Positions 35,452 through 45,629 of a stretch of DNA of 64,000 nt are shown piece after piece. Under the pieces are notes generated by a model. It ran no database searches, was not told the origin of the DNA, and saw only the letters and a list, made by a program, of their open reading frames with translations. The DNA is from Streptomyces flavochromogenes (GTDB lineage Bacteria; Actinomycetota; Actinomycetes; Streptomycetales; Streptomycetaceae): positions 62,001 to 126,000 of the forward strand of contig NZ_JNZO01000001.1 in assembly GCF_000717595.1 (NCBI RefSeq), in the 5' to 3' direction. Both the position numbers and the translations under genes were made by a program. How positions within the stretch are numbered: the first letter of the stretch is position 1; the number at the start of each line of letters is the position of its first letter.

Positions 35452-35904
35452 TCAGGAGACCGCGCCGCTCTCCAGGATGCCCTTGAGGGTCCGCTCGTCC
35501 TTGGGCATCTCCTTGCGCACATGCGGACGGACGACGAGCGGGACGAGTGCCTTGCCGATGCCGTGCCCCTCGAAGTCGAGGGAGAGCGTCACACGGGAGC
35601 GCTCGCCGTTGTCCAGTGGCTCGATCGTGCCCTGGATGTCGCCGCGCACGGACCCGTCGATGCCGTGCACGTGCCAGTGGCGCGGCGGGTCGAGCTCGAC
35701 GACCTGCATGGTGGAGGTGACCTCCCGCCGCCCCAGCCGCCGCGTGACGGCGACCTTCGAGCCGACCGCGATGGGCTCGCTCCCCAGCTTGCGGACCGAG
35801 ACCGCGCTCTCCTGCCACTGGGGCAGATGCGTCGGGTCGGTCACGTAGGAGAAGACATCCGCGGGCGTGCGGGAGATGTCGATGGATTCCTTGATGGCAG
35901 GCAT
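35452..35904 (-). CDS. SRPBCC-family (polyketide cyclase/START-like) protein
   Basis: 150 residues, cytoplasmic, a single helix-grip fold. The typical opening is IKESIDISRTPADVFSYVTD followed by LPQWQESAVSVRKLG, with a C-terminal helix LVVRPHVRKEMPKDERTLKG. Such proteins bind hydrophobic ligands in a central pocket; no specific function can be given. ATG 35904 with AGAGGG upstream is preferred over a longer in-frame start at 36000. Confidence 0.85.
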   Translation of the reverse strand: MPAIKESIDISRTPADVFSYVTDPTHLPQWQESAVSVRKLGSEPIAVGSKVAVTRRLGRREVTSTMQVVELDPPRHWHVHGIDGSVRGDIQGTIEPLDNGERSRVTLSLDFEGHGIGKALVPLVVRPHVRKEMPKDERTLKGILESGAVS

Positions 35905-36085
35905 GGTGCCCTCTTCATCCCCCACGTGGGCTTGGTGCTTCATACGAATCGTCCCATGGGCGCGGACCCGCCGCCACTGTCGAGGAACGGCCCGCCGCAC
36001 CGATCTGAGTAGCGGTACTCATGGCCCGGAGCGGGGACCGGCGGGACCATGGCGCCAGGGTGTGAACGGGCGCGGAGGGGGCGGC

Positions 36086-36850
36086 GTGAACAAGGTCGTG
36101 GGTGTGTTCGTGGCCGCAGGGCTCGCGGTCGGCGCGCTGATTCTGGCGTACGCGGTGGGGGCGCCCCCCGCGACGGTGCTCGCCGTGGGAGGGGGTGTCC
36201 TCGGGCTGCTCTGGCTCCTGCTGCTCCTCACCGCTCCGTGGAACCTGTACTTCCGCGCGCACGCGGTCCTCGCCGAGATCGCGCTCAGCCGGGAGAAGGG
36301 CATCGCCGTCTCCGCCGAGCGGGACACCGAGGCACGGCGCATCGCGCGCGTGATGCTGCGGGCCGCCGTCGCCGGGCACGTGGTGACGGCCGGCGCGGCG
36401 CTCGCCGTGGCCGCGGCGACCGGCCGCGAGGCGGGCTACTGGTTCGCCGGGTTCTTCCTCCTCAGCACGTTCTTCAGACCGGCCGGGGCGTACTTCGGCC
36501 AACTGCGACGGAGGCTCGGCGTCCTGCTCAGGGACGTCGCGTTCCCGCGTGACGACGTGGTGGCGCTGACCGGGCGGGTCGCCGCCCTGGAGAACGGTGC
36601 CTCGGTGCTCGACGGCAAGGCGGAGGAGCAGTACCGGGCCCTCGCCGAGCTGCGCCGTACGGTGGACGCCGTCGCGCTCTCCTCGCATCAGCGGGCCGAC
36701 GAGACCGACCGGAGGATCGCGGCGCTGGCGCGGGAGTTCGAGTCGACGGTGAACCGCCTCACCGACAACGAGGAGATCATCACCGGCCTGAAGGCCTTCC
36801 TTCGGCTGCTGCGCGCCACCGACGCCGCCGGCGGCTCCGCCGCTTCGTGA
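36086..36850 (+). CDS. Membrane protein with C-terminal coiled coil
   Basis: 254 residues. Two N-terminal membrane helices (VVGVFVAAGLAVGALILAYA and VLAVGGGVLGLLWLLLLLTA) are followed by two more (AAVAGHVVTAGAALAVAAAT; GYWFAGFFLLSTFF). A cytoplasmic helical tail (about residues 150-245) has heptad character (RVAALENGASVLDGKAEEQY then DRRIAALAREFESTVNRLTD). GTG 36086 is chosen because GGAGGGGG precedes it. I do not recognise the family. It resembles membrane-anchored structural or scaffold proteins. Confidence 0.75.
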   Translation: MNKVVGVFVAAGLAVGALILAYAVGAPPATVLAVGGGVLGLLWLLLLLTAPWNLYFRAHAVLAEIALSREKGIAVSAERDTEARRIARVMLRAAVAGHVVTAGAALAVAAATGREAGYWFAGFFLLSTFFRPAGAYFGQLRRRLGVLLRDVAFPRDDVVALTGRVAALENGASVLDGKAEEQYRALAELRRTVDAVALSSHQRADETDRRIAALAREFESTVNRLTDNEEIITGLKAFLRLLRATDAAGGSAAS

Positions 36851-36941
36851 CGTCGGGTCTCGCGCGTGGGTCCGGCTCGGCACCGGCACCACGCGGGCTT
36901 ACCCCTGGTTCTCACACCGCGCCCGGGACCGCTGTGTGACC

Positions 36942-36999
36942 GGTGTTACGGACCAAGATCCGCCGGGTTGACACAGGTGTAACGGGCATTTCGTACGGT
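36942..36999 (+). promoter_or_regulatory. Promoter region of the nitrate reductase gene with direct repeats
   Basis: GGTGTTACGG (36942-36951) and GGTGTAACGG (36976-36985) form a direct repeat 34 bp apart. TTGACA at 36968-36973 is a perfect -35 hexamer; TCGTAC at 36991 is at 17-bp spacing as a possible -10. The second repeat would lie inside the core promoter. The GTnAC parts recall GlnR half-sites, but the spaced GAAAC halves are not convincing. Confidence 0.4.
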
Positions 37000-37033
37000 C
37001 GGGGCTCGAACGGTTCCACAGAGAGGCGCCCCG

Positions 37034-40000
37034 GTGACCCGACAGGACACGCCGACCCCCCGGGCCGGTACGGCCGGTACGCCCGACCGGGTGCGGACCG
37101 TCTGCTCGTACTGCGGTGTGGGATGCGGCATGCTCCTCGACATCGGCACCGGGCCGCACGGGCGCCGCACCGTCCTCAAGGCGACGGGCGACAAGGACCA
37201 CCCCGCCAACCGGGGGCGCCTGTGCACCAAGGGCGCCACCACCGCCGACCTGCTCGCCGCCCCCGGACGCCTGACCACCGCGCTCGTACGGGAGGAGCGC
37301 GGGGGCGATCCCGTTCCTGCCGACACCGACCGGGCCCTCACCGAGACCGCGCGCAAGCTGCGCGCGATCGTCGACGAGCACGGGCCCGACGCCTTCGCGC
37401 TCTACGTCTCCGGCCAGATGAGCCTGGAGGCCCAGTACCTCGCGAACAAGCTCGCCAAGGGCTTCATCGGCACGAACCAGATCGAGTCCAACTCGCGGCT
37501 CTGCATGGCGAGCGCCGGCACCGGCTACAAGCTGTCCCTCGGAGCCGACGGCCCGCCCGGCTCGTACGACGACCTCGACCGGGCCGATGTCTTCCTCGTC
37601 ATCGGCTCCAACATGGCCGACTGCCACCCCATCCTGTTCCTCCGCATGATGGAGCGGGTCAAGGCCGGGGCGAAGCTGATCGTCGTCGATCCCCGCCGCA
37701 CCGCCACCGCCGACAAGGCCGACCTCTTCCTGCGGATCACGCCGGGCACCGACCTCGCGCTGCTCAACGGGCTCCTGCACCTGCTGCACGAGAACGGCCA
37801 CACCGACCCCGGTTTCGTCGCCGCGCACACCGAGGGCTGGGAGGCGATGCCTCCGTTCCTCGCCGACTATCCGCCCGCCGCGGTCGCCCGTATCACCGGG
37901 ATACCCGAGGCCGACATCCGTACCGCCGCCGAGTGGATCGGCACCGCGGGCGAATGGACCAGCTGCTGGACGATGGGCCTCAACCAGTCCACCCACGGCA
38001 CCTGGAACACCAACGCCCTGGTCAACCTGCACCTGGCCACCGGAGCGATCTGCCGCCCCGGCTCGGGCCCCTTCTCCCTGACCGGCCAGCCCAACGCGAT
38101 GGGTGGCCGCGAGATGGGTTACATGGGCCCCGGCCTCCCGGGCCAGCGCTCGGTCCTGGTCGCCGAGGACCGGGCCTTCACCGAGGAACTCTGGGACCTC
38201 CCGCCCGGCACGATCCGCGAGGACGGCTCCGGGCAGGGCACCGTCGACCTCTTCCGGCGCATGGCGGACGGCGAGATCAAGGCCTGCTGGATCATCTGCA
38301 CCAACCCGGTCGCCTCCGTCGGCAATCGCGCCACCGTCGTCGAGGGCCTGCGGGCCGCCGAACTGGTCATCGCCCAGGACGCGTTCGCGGACACCGAGAC
38401 CAACGCGTACGCGGACGTCGTCCTGCCGGCCGCCCTGTGGACCGAGACCGAGGGCGTACTGATCAACAGCGAGCGCAGCCTCACCCTCACCCGGCCGGCC
38501 GTCGACCCGCCCGGGGAGGCGCTCGCCGACTGGCGGATCATCGCCCGTGTCGCGTGCGCGATGGGATACGAGAAGGCGTTCTCCTACGACAGCGCCGAGG
38601 AGGTCTTCGAGGAGATCCGGCGCGCCGGGAACCCCAGGACCGGCTACGACCTGAGCGGAGTGTCGTACGAGCGGCTGCGCGACACCCCCGTCCAGTGGCC
38701 GGCCGCGAGCGGAGGCCCGGCACGGAACCCGATCCGGTACGTGGCGGGGAACGGCGAAGGGCGAGGGGCGGGCCCCGTCTTCCCGACGGCGAGCGGCCGG
38801 GCCGTCTTCCACGCCCGGCCGCACATCGACCCCGCCGAAATGCCCGACGACGCCTTTCCGTTCGTGCTCAACACCGGGCGTCTGCAGCACCAGTGGCACA
38901 CCCTCACCAAGACCGGGAAGGTTCCCAAGCTCAACAAGCTCGACCCGGCGCCGTTCGTCGAACTGCACCCCGAGGACGCCGCGCGGCTCGGCATCGCGGA
39001 GGGCGACCCCGTGGAGATCGCCTCGCGGCGCGGCAGGGCCGTGCTGCCCGCCGTGGTCACCGACCGGGTGGCGCCGGGGAGTTCCTTCGCGCCGTTCCAC
39101 TGGAACGACCTCTTCGGCGACGACCTGTGTGTCAACGCCGTCACCAACGACGCCGTCGATCCGCTCTCCTTCCAGCCCGAGCTGAAGCTGTGCGCGGTGG
39201 CACTGACGAAGGCGGCGGTCCCGGCGCCGACGATCGCGGCGGTCGCGGTGCCGGCCGCGCAGGCCCCGGTGGTCCCCGTGGCCCCTGTGGTCCCGAACGT
39301 GGTCATCCCGAGCGGCGGCCCGCAGCCCGGTCCCGCGGCCGCCTTCGGCCTCGCACCCACCCCACCGCCCGTCCTCTCCGCCGAGGAGCGGCAGTATCTC
39401 GTCGGCTTCCTGGCCGGTCTGGAGTCGGGCGTGCCCGGAGTGCCCGTCCTGCCGCCCGGCGCCCCCTTCCGGGAGGATCACGCGCAGTGGGTGAACGGGG
39501 TGCTGGCCGGCCTGTACTCCCGCGCGCCGCAGACCGTCCCCGCCGACGACGCGAGCGCGGCCGGCCGCGAGGTCGTCGTGCTGTGGGCCTCGCAGACCGG
39601 GAACGCCGAGGACTTCGCGGCCGCCACCGCAGAGCGCCTCCTGTCCGCGGGCCACCGGGCCGCGCTCGCGGGCATGGACCAGACCGACCTCACGACGCTG
39701 CCGCCCGCCGCCGACCTGCTGCTGATCACCAGCACCTTCGGGGAGGGGGACGCGCCGGACAACGGTTCCGGCTTCTGGGACGCGCTGGCCGCGCCCGACA
39801 CCCCGCGCCTCGACGGTCGCCGCTATGCCGTGCTCGCCCTCGGGGACTCCTCGTACGGCGACTTCTGCGGGCACGGGCGGCGCCTGGACCATCGCCTGGA
39901 CGAGCTCGGGGGCGTCCGCCTGGCACCCCGTACCGACTGCGAACCGGACTACGAGACCTCCGCCCTCGCCTGGCTCGACCAGGTCCTGGCCGGACTGTCC

Positions 40001-41209
40001 GACGGGCCGAAGGCCTTGTCCGCGGCACCCGCTCACGCCCCCGCCGCCGTCCCCGCATCCGCTCCCGCCCCCTCCCCGGCCCGTCGCTCCGGCCCGGCCA
40101 CCACCCCCGCCCGGCTCGTCGGCAACCGGCTGCTCAGCCTGCCGGGCGCGGGCAAGGAGGTCCGGCGGTTCACCTTCGACACCAGTGAGAACGGGGCGCC
40201 GCTCGGCTATGAGAGCGGCGACGCGCTCGGCGTGCACCCCGTCAACTGCCCGGAGCTCGTGGCCGAATGGCTGGCCGTCACCGGTCTCGACGCGGACGCC
40301 TCCGTGGACCTGCCCGGCCAGGGCAGGGTGCCCTTCGGCGAGGCCCTCCGCCGTCACCTCGACATCACCCGGGCCACGCCCGCGCTCCTCGGCTTCGTCA
40401 GCGAGCGGACCGGCGACCGCGACCTCAAGCGACTCCTCCGGCCCGACAACAAGGACGGACTCGCCCAGTGGGCATGGGGCCGACAGGCCGTGGACGTCCT
40501 GGGCGAGCACCCCGTGCGCGCCGCCGCGCAGGAGTGGGCCGAGATCCTGGGCCGCCTCAGGCCGCGCCTGTACTCGATCTCCTCAAGTCCCCTCACCGAC
40601 CCCCATCAGGTGTCCCTGACGGTCTCCGTGGTCCGCTACGAGAACCGTCGCGGCCTGCCCCGCAAGGGCGTCTGCTCGCCGTTCCTCGCCGATGCCGAAC
40701 CCGGCGCCCCCGTCCCCGTGTTCGTCCAGCGCGCCCCGCACTTCCGGCCTCCCGCCGACCCGTCGACCCCGATGGTGATGGTGGGGCCGGGCACGGGTGT
40801 GGCGCCGTTCCTCGGCTTCCTCGACGAGCGCCGGGCGCTCGGCCACCGGGCCCCGAACTGGCTCTTCTTCGGCGAGCAGCACCGCGGCACGGACTTCTAC
40901 TACGAGGAGGAGCTCACCGCGCTTCTCGCCGACGGCACTCTCGACCGACTCGACACCGCCTTCTCCCGCGACCAGCGCGCCAAGGTCTACGTCCAGGACC
41001 GGATGCGCGAGCACGGGCCGCAGCTGTGGTCATGGCTCCAGTCCGGCGCGCACTTCTACGTCTGCGGCGACGCGGCCCGGATGGCGAAGGACGTGGACCG
41101 CGCCCTGCGCGACATCGCCGTGACGCACGGCGGGCTCGACGAGGAGGCGGCGGGGGTGTACGTCAAGCAGCTGGCCGCCGACAAGCGGTACGTGCGCGAC
41201 GTGTACTGA
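37034..41209 (+). CDS. nasA: Assimilatory nitrate reductase fused to a diflavin (sulfite-reductase-type) reductase
   Basis: 1391-residue cytoplasmic protein reducing nitrate to nitrite with NADPH electrons. Residues 20-75 bind a 4Fe-4S cluster ([10 protein letters not shown] and RLCTKG). Residues about 75-700 are the molybdopterin catalytic region ([40 protein letters not shown], ending [13 protein letters not shown]). After a Pro/Val/Ala linker (about 725-790), a flavodoxin-type FMN domain ([30 protein letters not shown]) starts near 845. The FAD/NADPH part runs from about 1027 to the end ([39 protein letters not shown]). The fusion supplies its own electron donor module and is a known arrangement in Streptomyces. 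The start is GTG 37034 with AGAGG upstream. Confidence 0.95.
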   Translation: MTRQDTPTPRAGTAGTPDRVRTVCSYCGVGCGMLLDIGTGPHGRRTVLKATGDKDHPANRGRLCTKGATTADLLAAPGRLTTALVREERGGDPVPADTDRALTETARKLRAIVDEHGPDAFALYVSGQMSLEAQYLANKLAKGFIGTNQIESNSRLCMASAGTGYKLSLGADGPPGSYDDLDRADVFLVIGSNMADCHPILFLRMMERVKAGAKLIVVDPRRTATADKADLFLRITPGTDLALLNGLLHLLHENGHTDPGFVAAHTEGWEAMPPFLADYPPAAVARITGIPEADIRTAAEWIGTAGEWTSCWTMGLNQSTHGTWNTNALVNLHLATGAICRPGSGPFSLTGQPNAMGGREMGYMGPGLPGQRSVLVAEDRAFTEELWDLPPGTIREDGSGQGTVDLFRRMADGEIKACWIICTNPVASVGNRATVVEGLRAAELVIAQDAFADTETNAYADVVLPAALWTETEGVLINSERSLTLTRPAVDPPGEALADWRIIARVACAMGYEKAFSYDSAEEVFEEIRRAGNPRTGYDLSGVSYERLRDTPVQWPAASGGPARNPIRYVAGNGEGRGAGPVFPTASGRAVFHARPHIDPAEMPDDAFPFVLNTGRLQHQWHTLTKTGKVPKLNKLDPAPFVELHPEDAARLGIAEGDPVEIASRRGRAVLPAVVTDRVAPGSSFAPFHWNDLFGDDLCVNAVTNDAVDPLSFQPELKLCAVALTKAAVPAPTIAAVAVPAAQAPVVPVAPVVPNVVIPSGGPQPGPAAAFGLAPTPPPVLSAEERQYLVGFLAGLESGVPGVPVLPPGAPFREDHAQWVNGVLAGLYSRAPQTVPADDASAAGREVVVLWASQTGNAEDFAAATAERLLSAGHRAALAGMDQTDLTTLPPAADLLLITSTFGEGDAPDNGSGFWDALAAPDTPRLDGRRYAVLALGDSSYGDFCGHGRRLDHRLDELGGVRLAPRTDCEPDYETSALAWLDQVLAGLSDGPKALSAAPAHAPAAVPASAPAPSPARRSGPATTPARLVGNRLLSLPGAGKEVRRFTFDTSENGAPLGYESGDALGVHPVNCPELVAEWLAVTGLDADASVDLPGQGRVPFGEALRRHLDITRATPALLGFVSERTGDRDLKRLLRPDNKDGLAQWAWGRQAVDVLGEHPVRAAAQEWAEILGRLRPRLYSISSSPLTDPHQVSLTVSVVRYENRRGLPRKGVCSPFLADAEPGAPVPVFVQRAPHFRPPADPSTPMVMVGPGTGVAPFLGFLDERRALGHRAPNWLFFGEQHRGTDFYYEEELTALLADGTLDRLDTAFSRDQRAKVYVQDRMREHGPQLWSWLQSGAHFYVCGDAARMAKDVDRALRDIAVTHGGLDEEAAGVYVKQLAADKRYVRDVY

Positions 41210-42002
41210 GGCCCTCGACCGGGGCGGTGACCGCGCTCACCCGCCGTCGGCCGCCCGGCGCTCCGCGGCCGTCCGCGCCCCCCCGTTCCGTCAGCCAGCC
41301 GACGACCTCGTCCGCCTTCTCGGCGCGGGCGATGTCGAGCGGGGTGAGGTCGTCCCAGCCGATCCGGTCGATGTCCGCGCCGGATTCCAGGAGCCGTGCT
41401 GCGACGGCGAGCCGGCCGCCCTGGCAGGCGCCCCAGAACGCCTGGGTGATCTCCTCCGTCGAGGGGGCGGGGCCGGAGGCGAGACGGGCCTCGACACGGT
41501 CGAGGAGGCCGAGGGTCGCGGCGTCCTGGAAGGTGGGGCGGGCGCCGAGTTCGAGCAGTCGGCGAGCCGCCCGCCACTGCCCGAAGGCGCGGGCGTCGGC
41601 CAGCGGCGTACCGCCGGCGATGACCCCTCCGTCGGCCTCGATGTCGGCTCCGGCGGCGACGAGCGCGTCGATCATCGGGACGTCGTCGTTGCTCGCCGCC
41701 CAGTGCAGGGGCGTCTCCCGATGTGCTCCGGCGAAGCGGGCGTCCGGGTCGGCCCCGGCCTGGACCAGGACGGCGACGGTCTCCGGGCCTCGCGGCCGAT
41801 GACCGGGCCAGTCGGTGGCGAGGTGCAGGAGGCTGCGGCCGCCGGGGCCGCAGCCCTCCCGGTCCTCGACGACCCGGGCGCCGGCCAGGCCGGGATGCCC
41901 GGCGAGCAGCCCGCGCAGGGCGTCGAGGTCGCCGGTGACGACGGCCTCGGTGACGGCGACGGCCACCGGATCCCGGGAGCTGAGCGTACGCGGATTCGGC
42001 AT
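41163..42002 (-). CDS. Ankyrin-repeat protein
   Basis: 279 residues, no signal peptide. At least four ankyrin-like units are visible: [60 protein letters not shown] and [19 protein letters not shown]. Such proteins mediate protein contacts; the partner is unknown. The frame runs 47 bases into the convergent nitrate reductase gene. The last ~38 residues are Arg/Ala/Gly-rich and unlike ankyrin, so the natural end may originally have been upstream. ATG 42002 is preferred to an in-frame start at 42053. Confidence 0.78.
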   Translation of the reverse strand: MPNPRTLSSRDPVAVAVTEAVVTGDLDALRGLLAGHPGLAGARVVEDREGCGPGGRSLLHLATDWPGHRPRGPETVAVLVQAGADPDARFAGAHRETPLHWAASNDDVPMIDALVAAGADIEADGGVIAGGTPLADARAFGQWRAARRLLELGARPTFQDAATLGLLDRVEARLASGPAPSTEEITQAFWGACQGGRLAVAARLLESGADIDRIGWDDLTPLDIARAEKADEVVGWLTERGGADGRGAPGGRRRVSAVTAPVEGLSTRRARTACRRPAA

Positions 42003-42326
42003 GCCGCCAGGGTGCCGCACCGGGGCGGGCGGTGCACGGACCGGGTCCTGCACACCGGCCCGCGGAACGGGTCCGGTGACCGCGCACGGGACCGGGGGCG
42101 ACGCGGCCGCGCGCCAGGGCCCCGACCTGCGCGGCTGCGTCCGGGTGCGGTGCGCACCGGCCCGACCTGCGGTCCCGGGGCCGGGGTGGTACGGCGGCCT
42201 TGCCGCGCCGGTTCACCCGCTTGCCGGTCCCCAGCTTGCCGCTAATGTCGATATATAGGCCACATGTGCATCCTCCATCCCGCACTCACGAGGCGTCGGG
42301 AAGGCGGAGTACGGAAGGAGCCTCCC
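42003..42326. other. Divergent intergenic region, 324 bp
   Basis: Carries the promoters of the ankyrin gene (minus) and the sugar ABC operon (plus). An unusual AT-rich island (GCTAATGTCGATATATAGG, 42241-42259) lies about 70 bases before the binding-protein start and is the likely -10/operator area. No clean palindrome is seen. Confidence 0.45.
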
Positions 42327-43415
42327 ATGACCCGTACATTGCGGGGCGCGATAGCCCTCGCCGGAGCCACCGCACTCTGCCTGGGCGCTGTGGCGACCAG
42401 CGGGGCCGCCCAGCCGGGAGCGGCGTCGGCTCGGCAGGACGTGAAGATCGGCCTGCTGCTGCCGGAGAGCAAGACCACGCGGTACGAGAAGTTCGACCGG
42501 CCGTACATCGAGGCCAAGATCAAGGAACTGGCGCCCGACGCCCAGATCGACTACTACAACGCCGCCGAGAGTGCGACGACCCAGCAACAGCAGGTGAACA
42601 CGGCGCTCGCCAAGGGCGACAAGGTCCTCATCCTGGACGCCGTGGACGCCAAGTCGATCCAGTCCTCCGTGCAGAAGGCCCATGACGCCGGCGTGAAGGT
42701 CGTCGCTTACGACCGCCTCGCGCAGGGTCCGGTCGACTCGTACGTCTCGTACGACAACCGCAAGGTGGGTGAGCTGCAGGGCCAGGCGCTCCTCGACGCG
42801 CTCGGCGACAAGGCCGACAGCGGGCAGATCGTGATGCACAACGGGTCGCCGACGGACCCGAACGCGGCGGAGTTCAAGGCCGGCGCGCACTCGGTCCTGG
42901 ACGGCAAGGTGAAGATCGGCAAGGAGTACGACACGCCGAACTGGGACCCGAACAACGCCAACCAGCAGATGTCCGGCGCGATCAGCGCCCTGGGCAAGGA
43001 CAACATCGTCGGCGTGTACTCGGCCAACGACGGACTGGCCGCCGGTATCGCCACCGCCCTGAAGGCGGCGGGCATCAACGTGCCGCTGACCGGCCAGGAC
43101 GCCCAGCTCGACGCGATCCAGCGGATCCTGCTCGGCACCCAGACGATCACCATCATGAAGCCGTACAAGCCGGAGGCGGACATCGCGGCCCAGATGGCGG
43201 TCGACTTCGCCGAGGGCAAGCCGCTGCCGTCCGATCTGGTACCCACCACCGTCACCAGCGGCAGCGGCCAGAAGGTCCCGGCCAACCTGCTCACGCCGGT
43301 CGTGGTCGACAAGACCAACATCAAGGACACCGTCGTGAAGGACGGCCTCTACACGGTCCAGGAGATCTGCACCCCGACGTATGCCGCGGCCTGCAAGGAG
43401 GCCGGCCTCCAGTAG
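42327..43415 (+). CDS. xylF: Sugar ABC transporter substrate-binding protein (xylose type)
   Basis: 362-residue exported binding protein of the ribose/xylose class. The signal peptide (MTRTLRGAIALAGATALCLG to TSGAAQ) has no obvious lipobox cysteine. The mature part has the two-lobe pattern: KIGLLLPESKTTRYEKFDRP, ALAKGDKVLILDAVDAKSIQ, ANDGLAAGIATALKAAGINV and TGQDAQLDAIQRILLGTQTI. GGAAGGAG precedes ATG 42327. It is followed by ATPase and permease genes. The closest type is XylF; the actual pentose or hexose is not proven. Confidence 0.9.
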   Translation: MTRTLRGAIALAGATALCLGAVATSGAAQPGAASARQDVKIGLLLPESKTTRYEKFDRPYIEAKIKELAPDAQIDYYNAAESATTQQQQVNTALAKGDKVLILDAVDAKSIQSSVQKAHDAGVKVVAYDRLAQGPVDSYVSYDNRKVGELQGQALLDALGDKADSGQIVMHNGSPTDPNAAEFKAGAHSVLDGKVKIGKEYDTPNWDPNNANQQMSGAISALGKDNIVGVYSANDGLAAGIATALKAAGINVPLTGQDAQLDAIQRILLGTQTITIMKPYKPEADIAAQMAVDFAEGKPLPSDLVPTTVTSGSGQKVPANLLTPVVVDKTNIKDTVVKDGLYTVQEICTPTYAAACKEAGLQ

Positions 43416-43527
43416 CGGCGCGACGTTTCCGTCCCGGGCGCTTCGGCCCGGGACGTCCCGCCCGGGCGACTGCCGTCCCGGCGGGGCTCGGACCCGTGCG
43501 AGCGGGCGAGCGGAGGAGGCGGTTCCT

Positions 43528-44313
43528 TTGCCGGAGTCACCCGTGCTCACACTCCGGGGCATCTCCAAACGGTTCGGCGCGGTCCAGGCGCTCAAGGACT
43601 TCGATCTGGACGTCCACCCCGGCGAGGTGGTCGCGCTGGTCGGCGACAACGGCGCCGGCAAGTCCACCGCCGTCAAGTCGATCGCCGGGGTGAACCCGCC
43701 CGACGAGGGCGTCATCACCTGGGAGGGCAAGCCGGTCACGATCAGCCGGCCGCACGACGCCCAGAACCTCGGCATCGCCACCGTCTACCAGGATCTGGCG
43801 CTGTGCGACAACCTCGACGTGGTCGCCAACCTGTTCCTGGGGCGGGAGTTGCGCCGCTTCGGCGTGCTCGACGAGGTCCGCATGGACCAGCGGGCGCGCG
43901 AGCTCCTGGAGACCCTCTCCATCCGCATCCCGAGCGTCCGCATCCCCGTGGCCTCGCTCTCCGGCGGCCAGCGCCAGACCGTGGCGATAGCCCGCTCGCT
44001 CATCGGCTCGCCGAAGGTCGTCATCCTCGACGAGCCGACCGCCGCGCTCGGGGTGGAGCAGACCGCGGAGGTCCTCGACCTGGTCGAGCGGCTCCGCGAG
44101 CAGGGCCTCGGCACCATCCTGATCAGCCACAACATGGTGGACGTGATGGCGGTCGCCGACCGGATCGCGGTGATGCGCCTCGGCCGGAACAACGGCTTCT
44201 TCGACAAGCGCTCGACGACTACCGAGGAGATCATCTCCGCGATCACGGGAGCCACCGACAGTGCCGTCACCCGTCGCCAGGCCCGTAAGCGGGAGCAGGA
44301 GGAGGACCGATGA
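43528..44313 (+). CDS. Sugar ABC transporter ATP-binding protein (single NBD, xylose/ribose type)
   Basis: 261-residue ATPase on the inner face of the membrane. Walker A is GDNGAGKST, the signature is LSGGQRQTVAIARSL, Walker B is VVILDEPTAALG and the H-loop is ISHNMVD. Only one nucleotide-binding domain is present, unlike XylG/RbsA, which are usually double. The start is most likely TTG 43528, with GGAGGAGG about 11 nt upstream; an internal GTG a few codons later is the alternative. It overlaps the permease by 4 bases (ATGA). Confidence 0.92.
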   Translation: MPESPVLTLRGISKRFGAVQALKDFDLDVHPGEVVALVGDNGAGKSTAVKSIAGVNPPDEGVITWEGKPVTISRPHDAQNLGIATVYQDLALCDNLDVVANLFLGRELRRFGVLDEVRMDQRARELLETLSIRIPSVRIPVASLSGGQRQTVAIARSLIGSPKVVILDEPTAALGVEQTAEVLDLVERLREQGLGTILISHNMVDVMAVADRIAVMRLGRNNGFFDKRSTTTEEIISAITGATDSAVTRRQARKREQEEDR

Positions 44314-45599
44314 GACGCGACCGAGGCCGCGGCCCCTCCGGCGCCGACGACACCGGCCAGGAGCCGGCACCCGGTGCCGTACCCGCCGTCGACACCCGTC
44401 TCCTCGTCCGCGAGGAGGGCGTGAAGGGGTACGTCGACGAGTTCCGGCGCAAGCTGCGCAGCGGCGAACTGGGTTCGCTGCCCGTCGTGCTCGCCGTGAT
44501 CATCATCTGGACGGTCTTCGGCAGCCTGAACAGCACGTTCCTGTCGGCCCAGAACCTGTCCGACCTCAGCCAGCAGATCGTCGGCACGGGCATGATCGCG
44601 GTCGGGATCGTCTTCGTCCTGCTGCTCGGCGAGATCGACCTCTCCGTCGGCTCCGTCAGCGGTCTGTGCGCCGCGATCTTCGCCGTCCTCAACGTCCTGA
44701 ACGGCATGAACGAGTGGCTCGCGCTGCTCGTCGCCATCGCCGGCGGCGCCGCCGTCGGGCTCATCCAGGGGTTCTTCTTCGCGAAAGTCGGCGTACCGGC
44801 GTTCGTGGTGACCCTGGCGGGCAACCTCGCCTGGAACGGACTCATGCTCCAGGTGCTCGGCACCAGCGGCACGGTGAACATCCCGAGCGAGAGCATCGTG
44901 TCCAAGCTGTACTCGACGATCTACCACAGCCCGGCGGCCGCCTATGTGACGGCGGCCGTCGGAGTCGGGCTGTTCCTGACGGCCTCGCTCCTGGACGCCG
45001 GGCGTCGCCGGAAGGCCCGGGTGCCGTTCCGTCCGATCGCCGAGATCGTCCTGCGGACCGTCGTGATCGCGGCCCTCGCCTTCGCCACGGCGTACATCCT
45101 CAACCAGTACCAGGGGCTGCCGCTGGCCCTGCTGATCTTCCTGATCGTGCTGGTGCTGCTGGACTTCGTGCTCCGGCGCACCACGTACGGCCGCCGGATC
45201 TTCGCGGTCGGCGGCAACATCGAGGGCGCGCGCAGGGCCGGCATCAGCGTGCCGTTCATCCGGATGTCGGTCTTCTCGATCGCCGGGACCATGGCGGCGG
45301 TCGGCGGCATCTTCCTCGCCGGCCAGATCCAGTCCGCGAGCCAGACCTCCGGCGGCGGCAACCTCCTGATGAACGTGATCGCCGCGGCCGTCATCGGCGG
45401 CACGAGCCTCTTCGGCGGCCGCGGCACCGTCTGGTCGGCGCTGCTCGGTGCGCTGGTGATCGGCTCCATCCAGTCGGGCATGAACATCATGGGCGTGAGC
45501 AACGCCGTCCAGTTCATGATCACGGGCTCGGTCCTGCTGGCCGCGGTGGTCGTGGACTCCCTGTCCCGCCGCACCCAGAAGGCGGCGGGCAGGGCGTGA
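44310..45599 (+). CDS. xylH: Sugar ABC transporter permease (XylH type)
   Basis: 429-residue permease with about ten or more membrane helices. The BPD_transp_2 family motifs are clear: GEIDLSVGSVSGLCAAIFAV, KVGVPAFVVTLAGNLAWNGL and GNIEGARRAGISVPFIRMSV, then AAAVIGGTSLFGGRGTVWSA. The long N-terminal extension before the first helix (about 60 residues, Gly/Ala/Pro-rich then KGYVDEFRRKL) is typical of actinobacterial XylH. It is translationally coupled to the ATPase. Confidence 0.92.
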   Translation: MRRDRGRGPSGADDTGQEPAPGAVPAVDTRLLVREEGVKGYVDEFRRKLRSGELGSLPVVLAVIIIWTVFGSLNSTFLSAQNLSDLSQQIVGTGMIAVGIVFVLLLGEIDLSVGSVSGLCAAIFAVLNVLNGMNEWLALLVAIAGGAAVGLIQGFFFAKVGVPAFVVTLAGNLAWNGLMLQVLGTSGTVNIPSESIVSKLYSTIYHSPAAAYVTAAVGVGLFLTASLLDAGRRRKARVPFRPIAEIVLRTVVIAALAFATAYILNQYQGLPLALLIFLIVLVLLDFVLRRTTYGRRIFAVGGNIEGARRAGISVPFIRMSVFSIAGTMAAVGGIFLAGQIQSASQTSGGGNLLMNVIAAAVIGGTSLFGGRGTVWSALLGALVIGSIQSGMNIMGVSNAVQFMITGSVLLAAVVVDSLSRRTQKAAGRA

Positions 45600-45619
45600 C
45601 CGGCCGGCCGTGGCCGGTC
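45598..45619. terminator. Short hairpin between xylH and the BCCT gene
   Basis: An 8-bp stem (GACCGGCC with GGCCGGTC) and 6-nt loop starting in the xylH stop codon; short but placed between convergent genes. Confidence 0.45.
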
Positions 45620-45629
45620 GGCGTGGGGT

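Noticed and set aside
36920-37033. Full GlnR operator before the nitrate reductase
   Set aside because: GTTAC and GTAAC halves are present, but the partner GAAAC halves at the required spacing are not.
36899-40510. 1203-residue open frame on the minus strand
   Set aside because: It lies antisense to the nitrate reductase fusion, is Gly/Arg/Val-rich with no domain, and arises from high-GC codon bias.
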